Assembly: GCA_002449335.1 (NCBI GenBank)
Contig: DKDL01000094.1
Span: forward strand, 1-7,351
Source: Succinatimonas sp. UBA6849
GTDB taxonomy: Bacteria; Pseudomonadota; Gammaproteobacteria; Enterobacterales; Succinivibrionaceae
Length of the DNA stretch: 7,351 nt
Direction: 5' to 3'
Made by a program: the position numbers and the translations under genes. The notes below the pieces were generated by a model. The model ran no database searches and was not told the DNA's origin. It saw only the letters and a list, made by a program, of their open reading frames with translations. Positions within the stretch are counted from its first letter, which is position 1. Every line of letters starts with the position of its first letter. This document shows, piece by piece, positions 1 through 5,882 of this stretch.

Positions 1-507
1 TTTACTAAGAATATTCAAAAGAGATTTAAAGATGTCTTTGTAAATCTAGAGTTGCCAGGTAAGTTTGTAAATGCTTTAGTAAAAGGACAGCAACAAGATA
101 TTGCTAATATCCTCTTTGACATGTTACAAAAATATGTCTCAATCAGAGATACTGCTACTAAAGCTCCTTTAGAGAACTACTATCATGGTTTTATCAATGG
201 CATCTTTACAAGTTGTGAAAAACTTGTCTCTGAATACCATTCTAACTATGAAGCAGGTAATGGTTATCCTGATATTACCTTTAAAGCTGAGCGTAATACC
301 AAAGCTGTAATTATTGAGATTAAAGCTACCTCAAAAGCTGAAGAAATGGATGAATTAGCTACAAAAGCTCTAAGTCAGATTGAAGAGAAGAACTATGCTG
401 AGCCTTTTACTAAGATTGCAAAGATCACTGATATCTATGCTTATGGTATAGCTTTCTGCAAGAAAGATTGCTCTTTAGCAGTAAAAAATCTTAAGGCAAA
501 AAAGTAG
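1..507 (+). CDS. PD-(D/E)XK nuclease-fold protein, C-terminal part (5' end outside window)
   Basis: The frame is open from base 1, giving 168 residues up to TAG at 505-507; a TTG at 52 could be read as a start, but the open frame upstream and the family architecture argue for a gene cut by the window edge. The sequence fits the C-terminal nuclease-like domain (PDDEXK_9, DUF1703 type) that normally follows an AAA-ATPase-like domain in proteins of about 500-580 residues. Visible motifs, numbered from base 1: E58 in ENYYHG, D91 in GYPD, E106-x-K108 in IIEIK and Q126 in SQIEEKNY, which together are the D...ExK...Q active-site layout; the strand near YAYGIAF is also typical. The substrate is unknown for this family. 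It ends 18 bases from the 3' end of the tRNA-Arg gene, a common place for accessory genes, and the two are convergent. Family assignment is confident, biological role is not. Confidence 0.85.
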   Translation, partial: FTKNIQKRFKDVFVNLELPGKFVNALVKGQQQDIANILFDMLQKYVSIRDTATKAPLENYYHGFINGIFTSCEKLVSEYHSNYEAGNGYPDITFKAERNTKAVIIEIKATSKAEEMDELATKALSQIEEKNYAEPFTKIAKITDIYAYGIAFCKKDCSLAVKNLKAKK

Positions 508-520
508 AAGTTTTTCTATG
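496..520 (-). terminator. Possible weak terminator of tRNA-Arg
   Basis: Read on the minus strand just past the tRNA CCA end, TAGAA-AAAC-TTCTA forms a 5-bp hairpin followed by C and six Ts (bases 503-498). It lies over the stop codon region of the nuclease gene. The stem is short and AT-only, so it would be weak. Confidence 0.35.
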
Positions 521-525
521 AAGAG

Positions 526-600
526 TGGCAGCCCCAGTAGGAATCGAACCTGCAACTAGCCCTTAGGAGGGGCTTGTTATATCCATTTAACTATGGGGCC
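526..600 (-). tRNA. tRNA-Arg (anticodon CCT)
   Basis: The minus strand folds as a complete 75-nt tRNA. The 7-bp acceptor stem GGCCCCA pairs with TGGGGCT (first pair G-U), with discriminator G and an encoded CCA at 528-526. The D-arm begins TAGTTAAATGGATA. The anticodon stem AGCCC/GGGCT closes the loop CTCCTAA, placing anticodon CCT at 567-565. The T-arm carries GGTTCGATTCC. The body is very close to the enterobacterial argW-type tRNA-Arg(CCT) as I remember it, which decodes the rare AGG codon. It lies downstream of flgT on the same strand and probably has its own promoter inside the hairpin at 607-647. Confidence 0.95.
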
Positions 601-606
601 AAAACC

Positions 607-647
607 AACGGTATTATATCAGCATATTTACTTGATACAATACCGTT
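607..647. terminator. Hairpin between flgT and tRNA-Arg, likely terminator
   Basis: Arms AACGGTATT (607-615) and AATACCGTT (639-647) pair over 9 bp. After one A/C mismatch the stem continues with TATCA/TGATA (617-621 with 633-637). On the plus strand it runs into TTTTT (646-650), so it could stop transcripts coming from the nuclease gene. On the minus strand it follows the flgT stop codon by 4 bases and is followed by GGTTTT, a poorer U-tract. It also contains the likely tRNA promoter. Confidence 0.6.
613..640 (-). promoter_or_regulatory. Putative sigma-70 promoter of tRNA-Arg
   Basis: On the minus strand a perfect -10 box TATAAT (618-613) lies 12 bases before the first tRNA base, so transcription would start a few bases upstream of the mature 5' end. 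A weak -35 TTGTAT (640-635) is 16 bases away. The promoter falls inside the hairpin 607-647. Confidence 0.5.
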
Positions 648-651
648 TTTG

Positions 652-1809
652 TTATTGTAAGGTTACTACATCGTTGACGTTTACATTTAAAGTATTGTTC
701 TGTAAATCAACAGGATGTAACTTTGCAGCATGAGGGTAAACAGATACTACTTTATAGACACTGTTGCTCTTCTCATAAGCACTGTAATTATCGCCATTAG
801 GACCTGACATTGAAGCAGCCTGAACTAAGGTAAACTTCATATTAGGGCTGATGCCGTTCTCTCTACCTACATTGATAACTACATCATCCCCATCAAGATC
901 GATGATCTTTGCATTAGCAGGTTTACACTGAAGTTCTGATACAAGATCTTTTGAAACCTGAGCTGCAAGACCATAAACTCTCTGACCATAAGCTGAGCTC
1001 TTAAATCTGTCTGATCTTAAATCAATGTATTCACTTTGTTTAAAAGGCCAGTCAGCTTCTGCAGTGTAATTTCTGTGAAAAATGATCTGCTCATTGATTG
1101 CATCATAGACATCAATATCAAAATTGATGGTTCTTGTAGGAATGTACATTAACTTGGTAAAGACATTGTCGCCTACCTCAGAGGTACTTACAGAATTTAT
1201 CGTACCAAAGATAATGTACTGACTGCCATAACGACTAGCCAGACTTGAAAGGTTAGATACCTGGAAGTCATTAGACATATTAGGTGAATTAGAGGTATTC
1301 AAATTAGCCTTTACTAAAGGTCTGGTTACAAATGAAGAGGTATTGTAAAGGTTCTCCATAATCAGCTTATCAAGCTCTTTACTGATGCCTTCAATACCGA
1401 TACTTCCTTGGTAAGCCTGAGAGTCAGCAAATCTAAATGACACAGGTAATACTGCTTTATGCACAGCAGCACCAGAGCATCTTGCTTTGGCAAATCTTTC
1501 ATCAATAAAAGCTTTGATGGTGACTGTTACCTTACTAAAGGTAGTCTGTTCTGACATCACCACTAACTTTTTGATAGGCGATCTGCTCATAATATTGACG
1601 TTATCACTTTGTAGAACACCGTTTTTATAGTTTTGCTCGATTCTAACGTCAGCTCCTGCCTGTAACATGACATTACGAATAGCATCATTTACAGCATCGT
1701 TTCTGTCTGCACCTGTACCATTAGCGGTATACCAGGTAGCAAAGGCATTAGAGCTTATTACTGAAAATACTAAAAAGCATACAATTTGAATTAATAATCT
1801 TATTTTCAT
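652..1809 (-). CDS. flgT: Flagellar assembly protein FlgT (H-ring component)
   Basis: 385 residues, a normal length for FlgT. Residues 1-24 are a Sec signal peptide with AFA before the predicted cut, so the mature protein starts TWYTANG in the periplasm. The N-terminal domain (about 26-109) has the FlgT hallmark W-Y...G-x-G...DAVNDAIRNVMLQAGA. The middle domain (about 112-297) starts ARCSGAAVHKAVLPVSF and contains a TolB-N-like stretch; the C-terminal domain (about 300-385) is a small beta fold starting KIIDLDGDDVVINVG. Cys111 and Cys295 flank the middle domain and may form a disulfide (inference). In Vibrio, FlgT forms the H-ring around the LP-ring of the polar flagellum and is needed for motor assembly. 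The start is supported by AAAGGTG 4 bases upstream of ATG. It diverges from flgO, a partner of the same structure. Confidence 0.93.
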   Translation of the reverse strand: MKIRLLIQIVCFLVFSVISSNAFATWYTANGTGADRNDAVNDAIRNVMLQAGADVRIEQNYKNGVLQSDNVNIMSRSPIKKLVVMSEQTTFSKVTVTIKAFIDERFAKARCSGAAVHKAVLPVSFRFADSQAYQGSIGIEGISKELDKLIMENLYNTSSFVTRPLVKANLNTSNSPNMSNDFQVSNLSSLASRYGSQYIIFGTINSVSTSEVGDNVFTKLMYIPTRTINFDIDVYDAINEQIIFHRNYTAEADWPFKQSEYIDLRSDRFKSSAYGQRVYGLAAQVSKDLVSELQCKPANAKIIDLDGDDVVINVGRENGISPNMKFTLVQAASMSGPNGDNYSAYEKSNSVYKVVSVYPHAAKLHPVDLQNNTLNVNVNDVVTLQ

Positions 1810-1810
1810 A

Positions 1811-1826
1811 AATCACCTTTGTGATT
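1811..1826 (-). promoter_or_regulatory. Hairpin covering the flgT ribosome binding site
   Basis: In the flgT transcript the perfect 6-bp inverted repeat AATCAC-AAAG-GTGATT lies one base before the ATG. The Shine-Dalgarno bases AAAGGTG (1820-1814) are split between loop and stem, so the fold could lower flgT translation. As DNA it is also a short palindrome that could bind a regulator. Confidence 0.4.
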
Positions 1827-1839
1827 GAATTTTGTCACA

Positions 1840-1855
1840 TGGCATTGAATTTGCA
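1840..1855 (+). promoter_or_regulatory. Putative sigma-54 promoter of the flgOPN operon
   Basis: TGGCATTGAATTTGCA matches the sigma-54 consensus (TGGCAC-N5-TTGCA) well: GG at 1841-1842 (-24), exactly ten bases, then GC at 1853-1854 (-12). Transcription would start near 1866, giving a leader of about 78 nt before flgO. Flagellar middle genes, including flgOP in Vibrio, are known to be sigma-54/FlrC dependent, so the context fits. Only the sequence match is seen here. Confidence 0.65.
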
Positions 1856-1867
1856 TTATTCACACCA
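1851..1867 (-). promoter_or_regulatory. Possible sigma-54 promoter of flgT, sharing the -12 GC
   Basis: On the minus strand TGGTGTGAATAATGCA has GG at 1866-1865, ten bases, then GC at 1854-1853, the same two base pairs used by the opposed flgO element. The match outside GG/GC is weaker. Transcription would start near 1842, about 32 nt before the flgT ATG. Confidence 0.4.
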
Positions 1868-1876
1868 AGATTGACA

Positions 1877-1900
1877 AAAACGTTAAAAATTTAGCGTTTT
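1877..1900. promoter_or_regulatory. 24-bp dyad in the flgT-flgO intergene
   Basis: Bases 1877-1887 (AAAACGTTAAA) and 1890-1900 (TTTAGCGTTTT) are inverted copies with 10 of 11 matches, centred at 1888.5. The dyad starts about 11 bases downstream of the predicted sigma-54 start. It could be an operator or a downstream enhancer site (FlrC is known to bind downstream of the flaA start in V. cholerae), or a leader hairpin. Which of these applies is inference. Confidence 0.45.
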
Positions 1901-1943
1901 ATAATTCACGGCTTATTGATTATACAAATAAAAGAAGGTCAGG

Positions 1944-3023
1944 ATGGAGAGAAAATTACTTAAAATGCTAAGCCTTACAGTTTGCCTAGTAATTGCAGGC
2001 TGTTCGGCAAATCCTGCCCAAGGTGGCAAGACACAACAAGCTAGTGTTGTACCTACAAAAAGCAGTGTCTATGACCAAAAAGGCATGGAGATCAGCAAGA
2101 TTGTTTCAAACATGTCTGATATTTTGTATCAGACAATGATGAACGATCTGTCAAAAGATGAGTCATCAAAGACAACTGTAACTGACAGTGATGGTAAGAC
2201 TGTAACTTATTCATCATTACCAAAGGTTGCCGTAACCTCATTTGTAGATACTGATACTTATGAAAACGCCGGCTATTTAGGTCGTGCTATGGCTGAGATG
2301 TTCGTCCATGAGTTAGACAGACGTGGAATCAGCGTTTTTGAGTATAAGCTTACAGGTGCTATTTCAATTACTAAAGACGGTGAGTTTGTCTTCTCAAGAG
2401 ATTGGAAGAAAGTTGCCCGTCAGGCAATGGTAAGACATATCTTTGCTGGTACCTTAACTCGTAATGATTCAGGTATCGTAGTAGTAGGTCGTGTCATAAA
2501 TATGTCAACTCAGACTGTAGTAGGTTCAGCTACCGGTTTCATTCCATATGAGAGATTACCTTACTGCTATAGAACAGGTAAGAAAGATTGTTCTATAAAC
2601 GGTGTTACCTCATATTTATATGAGCCAGGTACCATCACTGGTAATGGCAATGTAACTGATACTGTAGTTAAAAGAACTGTAACTAAAACCTCTGTAAGAG
2701 CTTCAGCTTCAACAACAGATACTCCTGTTTATGCCATGACAGACAAAGAGCGTCGTAAGAGACAGGAACAACAGTTTAAAGACAACTACTACAGAACAGA
2801 CTCAGATGAGTTTAATTCAAAGTATTACGTCAAAGGTGCTAAGGTTCCTGCTACCTCATCAGGTAACTATGAGCACTATATGTATAACAAGGAGCATTCC
2901 TTCTTAGGTTTTGGAAATTCTGGAAAGTCTACAGTAATTTATCCTGCTGATACTTACATGTATCAGGAAAAGTTGGTACGAGATGTGCATGACCAGAGTC
3001 AGTACTCACGTACTAATGATTAG
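1944..3023 (+). CDS. flgO: FlgO family outer-membrane lipoprotein with long C-terminal extension
   Basis: 359 residues. Residues 1-20 are a lipoprotein signal peptide with lipobox IAGC, so Cys20 is lipidated; Ser at +2 predicts outer-membrane sorting. Residues about 92-206 form the FlgO domain: PKVAVTSFVDTDTY, then GRAMAEMFVHELDRRG, and a beta-rich stretch with HIFAGTLTR and VVGRVINMSTQ. In Vibrio, FlgO and FlgP are flagellar outer-membrane proteins required for normal motility and stability. Unlike Vibrio FlgO, which ends near the domain, this protein has about 150 extra residues (207-359), rich in Ser, Thr, Tyr and charged residues with no recognisable fold. It leads the flgO-flgP-flgN operon. 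The start codon follows AAGG and AGG close upstream. Identity is firm; the role of the tail is unknown. Confidence 0.88.
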   Translation: MERKLLKMLSLTVCLVIAGCSANPAQGGKTQQASVVPTKSSVYDQKGMEISKIVSNMSDILYQTMMNDLSKDESSKTTVTDSDGKTVTYSSLPKVAVTSFVDTDTYENAGYLGRAMAEMFVHELDRRGISVFEYKLTGAISITKDGEFVFSRDWKKVARQAMVRHIFAGTLTRNDSGIVVVGRVINMSTQTVVGSATGFIPYERLPYCYRTGKKDCSINGVTSYLYEPGTITGNGNVTDTVVKRTVTKTSVRASASTTDTPVYAMTDKERRKRQEQQFKDNYYRTDSDEFNSKYYVKGAKVPATSSGNYEHYMYNKEHSFLGFGNSGKSTVIYPADTYMYQEKLVRDVHDQSQYSRTND

Positions 3024-3031
3024 GAGGATCT

Positions 3032-3493
3032 ATGAGACTTAGAAGATTGATTACAACTTTTGCAGTGGCAATGCTGCTGCCAATGGCTTTGTGCTCATGT
3101 TCCTCTGTATCTTTCATGAAGAATTTAACCATGACAGATGATGGCGTACACAAGCCATCTGAGTATCCAGTCTTAAGAGCAACCGGTTATGCGTCAATTT
3201 CTCGTCAACCTGGTGCTACTGCTGCTATCAAGCAAATTAAAGCTATGAGAGCATCAAAGATTGAAGCTTACAGAGAATTATCTGAACAGGTTAACGGAAT
3301 TTATATCAGAGCCACCGATACTCTAAATTCAAGCAATGTTGAAACCTCCAACTCTGTAAAGTCAGAAGTTGACGGTTTTGTACATGGTGCACGAGTTATA
3401 AGACAGTATGCAGTAGGGGATACCTACGCCACCGAGCTCGAGCTTGATACCAGGGTAATTTACGATCTTTATCAGATGCGTGGTGCGATGTAG
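3032..3493 (+). CDS. flgP: Flagellar outer-membrane lipoprotein FlgP (LPP20 family)
   Basis: 153 residues, close to the usual FlgP length. The N-terminus (RLRR, then a hydrophobic stretch) ends in a lipobox-like L20-C-S-C23; Cys23 is the likely lipidated residue, with an unusual Cys at -2. The LPP20/FlgP domain covers about 48-150: LRATGYASISRQPG, then KAMRASKIEAYRELSEQVNGIYI, where a helix carries the conserved A-x-x-x-A-Y-R-x-L-x-E-x-V-x-G pattern, and a C-terminal TELELDTRVIYDLY. In Vibrio FlgP is part of the outer-membrane-associated ring around the polar flagellum; in Campylobacter it forms the basal disk. AGGAGG overlaps the flgO stop codon and lies 4 bases before ATG, so translation of flgO and flgP is probably coupled. 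Confidence 0.9.
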   Translation: MRLRRLITTFAVAMLLPMALCSCSSVSFMKNLTMTDDGVHKPSEYPVLRATGYASISRQPGATAAIKQIKAMRASKIEAYRELSEQVNGIYIRATDTLNSSNVETSNSVKSEVDGFVHGARVIRQYAVGDTYATELELDTRVIYDLYQMRGAM

Positions 3494-3502
3494 GAGAGAA
3501 TT

Positions 3503-3976
3503 ATGAATACCTCAAGATTTGTTTTTAATAAAACTACTCCACAAAACACAGTACGTCCTCTAAAAGACTATTTAGATGGTCAAAGAGAGATTTTAGAAAA
3601 GCTTGAAAAAGTAATTCAGGCTGAGTATGAGTCTTTAAGAGATAGACATCTTGAGAATTTGAAGCCTTTATCAGAGATGAAATCAGATCTGATGCTAAAG
3701 TTGCAGTCAAATGATCAGAGAATAAAACTTCATCCTGAGGTAGCAAAACTACATACAGAGTTTTTACCAGAGGTTGCTATCATTAAGAACATGATGAAAA
3801 AATGTCAGTTCAGAAATGAGATAAACGGCAAGCTCATCACAATGTGTATGAAGTCAGCAAATAAATTACAGGCAGTACTGTTAGGTGTACGTGATGTTGT
3901 AACTCGTAACATGACCTATACAGCTAAAGGCTATGCTACAGCTCGCGGTCCTTCACGTTTATCTGTAGATGCCTAA
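3503..3976 (+). CDS. flgN: FlgN-type flagellar export chaperone
   Basis: 157 residues, mostly helical and without signal peptide, as expected for a cytoplasmic chaperone of the hook-filament junction proteins FlgK and FlgL. The N-terminal helix (about 18-66) has the FlgN pattern LKDYLDGQREILEKLEKVIQAEYESLRDRHLE, shown here only by position, followed by K60 and QSNDQR. The C-terminal half contains NEINGKLI (105-112), a FlgN hallmark (N-x-x-N-G), then a helix and YTAKGYATARGPSRLSVDA, which matches the usual Y-x-x-x-G...S-x-x-A ending that binds clients. It starts 9 bases after flgP with AGGAGA upstream and is the last gene before a strong terminator. In most relatives flgM lies next to flgN, but here no flgM is visible. 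The family is diverse, so the name rests on pattern and context. Confidence 0.82.
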   Translation: MNTSRFVFNKTTPQNTVRPLKDYLDGQREILEKLEKVIQAEYESLRDRHLENLKPLSEMKSDLMLKLQSNDQRIKLHPEVAKLHTEFLPEVAIIKNMMKKCQFRNEINGKLITMCMKSANKLQAVLLGVRDVVTRNMTYTAKGYATARGPSRLSVDA

Positions 3977-3986
3977 TTCTGTCCTC

Positions 3987-4049
3987 AATAGCACTTTTAG
4001 TTTTCTTTAAACTTCCCAAAAAACTCAAAAGTGCTATTTTTATTTTTCT
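3987..4049 (+). terminator. Strong intrinsic terminator of the flgOPN operon
   Basis: AATAGCACTTTT (3987-3998) pairs perfectly over 12 bp with AAAAGTGCTATT (4027-4038). The stem can extend inward through AGTTTT/AAAACT past a one-base bulge. It is followed by TTTTATTTTTCTTT. The opposite strand lacks a U-tract, so it acts only rightward. Confidence 0.9.
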
Positions 4050-4261
4050 TTAAAATCAATAAATTCACTTCAAATTTTTCTAGAAATTTCACTTTTTGTC
4101 AGTAAATTTTCAAGTCACCAAAATTGTCTTTGTACAATTTGTGATCGCAATTTGAGTAAATTAGTTTTTCAAATTCTGCGTACTCAATTGAAATTGCCTT
4201 CACAAGCTTAAGTTTATGAACTTAGTGCTTATAGAGAAAACAAAGACCGCAAAAGTGAATT
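4050..4261 (+). other. AT-rich intergene before the SSB-like gene
   Basis: No convincing gene on either strand, and no trace of flgM. It holds short dyads: AAATTGT/ACAATTT (4121-4127, 4134-4140) and TAAGTT/AACTTA (around 4210-4225). A poor -10-like TATAGA at 4230-4235 could serve the downstream gene, but its -35 match is weak. No good Shine-Dalgarno sequence precedes the ATG at 4262. Confidence 0.5.
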
Positions 4262-4627
4262 ATGGATATCAATAAAGTTTATTTAACTGGAACCGTAAGC
4301 TCTGTGTCCTATAGAGCTCAAAGAAACTCCTTCAAATTGAAATTCAGTCTGAAAACTGAATGGGAAAATTCAGTATCACAAGATGAGGGTAATTTAAAAA
4401 ACGATGCTAAGAGCTCTCCTAATTCATCTTTATATGCTGATTACCATGAAGTGTATTTGTTCAAGCAAAAAGATGATGCTGAACAAAAAAGACTGGCCCA
4501 AATTGTCAGATGCGGAAACCGAGTTTGCGTATCAGGACAGTTACGCAATTTCAGAATTACTGATTCTCTAGGAAAGGTAGCTGTAACCAGCAAAGTTCTA
4601 GCAAGAGAAATCAAATTAGGTTCATAA
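4262..4627 (+). CDS. SSB-like OB-fold single-stranded DNA-binding protein, no acidic tail
   Basis: 121 residues. The opening NKVYLTGTVSSV (residues 4-15), the strand NSFKLKFSLKTE (22-33), YHEVYLF (61-67), then RLAQIVRCGNRVCVSGQLRNF (77-97) and VAVTSKVLAREI (106-117) follow the strand order of the bacterial SSB OB fold, including the k-G-x-x-V-x-V-x-G-x-L turn. Differences from housekeeping SSB: an insertion of about 25 polar residues (34-58) between strands, and an end at KLGS with no glycine-rich linker or acidic DDDIPF-type tip, which normally recruits repair and replication partners. It is therefore more likely an accessory, phage- or element-type SSB paralogue than the cell's main SSB. 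It is followed 31 bases later by a CobS-like AAA+ ATPase, probably in one operon. The start lacks a clear ribosome binding site. Confidence 0.72.
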   Translation: MDINKVYLTGTVSSVSYRAQRNSFKLKFSLKTEWENSVSQDEGNLKNDAKSSPNSSLYADYHEVYLFKQKDDAEQKRLAQIVRCGNRVCVSGQLRNFRITDSLGKVAVTSKVLAREIKLGS

Positions 4628-4658
4628 AGATAATTTAAATCACAACTAGGAAAAATAA

Positions 4659-5762
4659 ATGATGTTTAATGTTAATTTAAAAAAGGTGTTTAACTCCGAC
4701 AAGATCGCTATTGAAGAGTGTGAGTTAGAACCTAGCAATCTTATTGATCATATCCCGAATTTAGATAAGAACTATGTCTTTGAGCTTAATGTTCTCAATG
4801 AAGTTCTGCTCTATCTAATCTATCCATTTAAAGACTGCCTTTATATTAGTGGACCGTCTGGTTGTGGTAAGACTACTTTGATCCTACAAATTGCAGCCAG
4901 ACTTAACTGGGGAGTAGAGCAGATCACTTTATCTAATAAGTGTGAGTCATTGGATCTTATAGGACACACCACCTTAAAAAGAGGTGAACTAGTTTATGAA
5001 TATGGTCCTTTAACCAGAGCAATGCTCTACGGTGAGATCCTTATCCTAAACGAGATCGATCTGATGTCGCCTGGTGACTTATCAGTCTTAAATGATGTCT
5101 TAGAAGGTAAGCCTCTTACAATTCTTGCAAATAACGGAGAGATCATTAAACCTCATCCTCAATTTAGAGTTATTGCAACAGCTAATACCAAAGGCTTTGG
5201 CGATATGACAGGCTTTTACAATGGCGCCAGATTGTTAAATCAGGCTTTCTTAGATAGATGGCGTTTTATCGAAATGAGCTACCCTAAGCCTATCGTAGAG
5301 CTTGAAATGCTAAAGAGTAATTTTCCTGATCTTGGGATTGAGATGAGCAAAAAGTTATTACACTTTGCACATGATTTAAGAAACGTTGTTGAACAGGGCT
5401 TGGAGAATGGTGTAAGGCAGATCTCTGCTCCTTTTTCGACAAGAACCCTGTTGAAAATTGCAGCTTTATTGTCTGTTGAGACTCCTTATACAGTCCACAA
5501 GATCATCAAGATGTGTTTTGCGCTACGACTTCCTGATGTAGAGCATGAATATGTAATGCGTCTTTGCAACGACATCTTTGGCCATGAAAAGCAAACCTTA
5601 AAAGTTACGCAGAAAAGCGATTTAGGCAGTGATCTTGAGGAAAGTGAGAAAAATGAAGAAAACTTACCAGATGCTGAAAGTGACTCTAAAGAAGTCAAGG
5701 TAGAGAAGAAATCGAGACGACGCAGTAAAAACTCAACAGATAAAGATGATGTAGATAGATAA
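4659..5762 (+). CDS. CobS/MoxR-type AAA+ ATPase
   Basis: 367 residues. Walker A GPSGCGKT at 65-72; Walker B-like LILNEID at 128-134, with Asn131 where Asp is usual and Glu132 retained; sensor 1 Asn176 in FRVIATANT; the CobS-like stretch GFGDMTGFYNG (179-189) and LNQAFLDRW (193-201) with candidate arginine finger Arg200; sensor 2 Arg262 in FSTRTLL. The order and the GD-x-T-G-x-Y signature match the cobaltochelatase CobS branch (AAA_5), which builds hexameric rings working with von Willebrand-type partners. No cobalt chelatase or VWA gene is visible here, so a role in cobalamin synthesis is not supported. The C-terminal tail (about 318-367) is low-complexity and highly charged, Glu/Asp-rich then Lys/Arg-rich. 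AGGAAA lies upstream of ATG 4659 (ATG 4662 is an alternative). Paired with the SSB-like gene, it suggests a DNA-related ATPase of an accessory module. Confidence 0.85.
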   Translation: MMFNVNLKKVFNSDKIAIEECELEPSNLIDHIPNLDKNYVFELNVLNEVLLYLIYPFKDCLYISGPSGCGKTTLILQIAARLNWGVEQITLSNKCESLDLIGHTTLKRGELVYEYGPLTRAMLYGEILILNEIDLMSPGDLSVLNDVLEGKPLTILANNGEIIKPHPQFRVIATANTKGFGDMTGFYNGARLLNQAFLDRWRFIEMSYPKPIVELEMLKSNFPDLGIEMSKKLLHFAHDLRNVVEQGLENGVRQISAPFSTRTLLKIAALLSVETPYTVHKIIKMCFALRLPDVEHEYVMRLCNDIFGHEKQTLKVTQKSDLGSDLEESEKNEENLPDAESDSKEVKVEKKSRRRSKNSTDKDDVDR

Positions 5763-5796
5763 ACGTGATGTGGATTAAGTAGTACAAGAATGAAAA

Positions 5797-5826
5797 GCTC
5801 TGCAGTTACTGTAGAGCATTTATTTG
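5797..5826 (+). terminator. Hairpin terminator after the AAA+ gene
   Basis: GCTCTGCAG (5797-5805) pairs with CTGTAGAGC (5809-5817), 9 bp with one G-U, around the loop TTA, and is followed by ATTTATTTG. The U-tract is interrupted, so efficiency may be moderate. Confidence 0.6.
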
Positions 5827-5837
5827 AGCTAAGGCTA

Positions 5838-5867
5838 TTGTCTTAGAGTCATAGGTATAAGTATGTT
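5838..5867 (+). promoter_or_regulatory. Possible weak promoter of the membrane-peptide locus
   Basis: TTGTCT (5838-5843) and TATGTT (5862-5867) are 18 bases apart, each with about four of six consensus bases. It would start transcription about 8 bases before ATG 5883, leaving almost no leader. Confidence 0.25.
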
Positions 5868-5882
5868 TTGCGGATTAACTAA

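Noticed and set aside
1871..1905. Sigma-70 promoter TTGACA...TATAAT
   Set aside because: The 23-base spacing is too long for a normal promoter; kept only as part of the dyad observation.
3534..3746. 70-codon minus-strand ORF inside flgN
   Set aside because: Lies wholly within a well-supported gene and has no recognisable family pattern.
5486..5698. 70-codon minus-strand ORF inside the AAA+ gene
   Set aside because: Ser/Leu-rich mirror of the charged tail of the ATPase; no independent signal.
4659..5762. Cobalt chelatase subunit for cobalamin synthesis
   Set aside because: Motifs are CobS-like, but no CobN/CobT or other cobalamin genes are in the window and the neighbour is an SSB-like gene.
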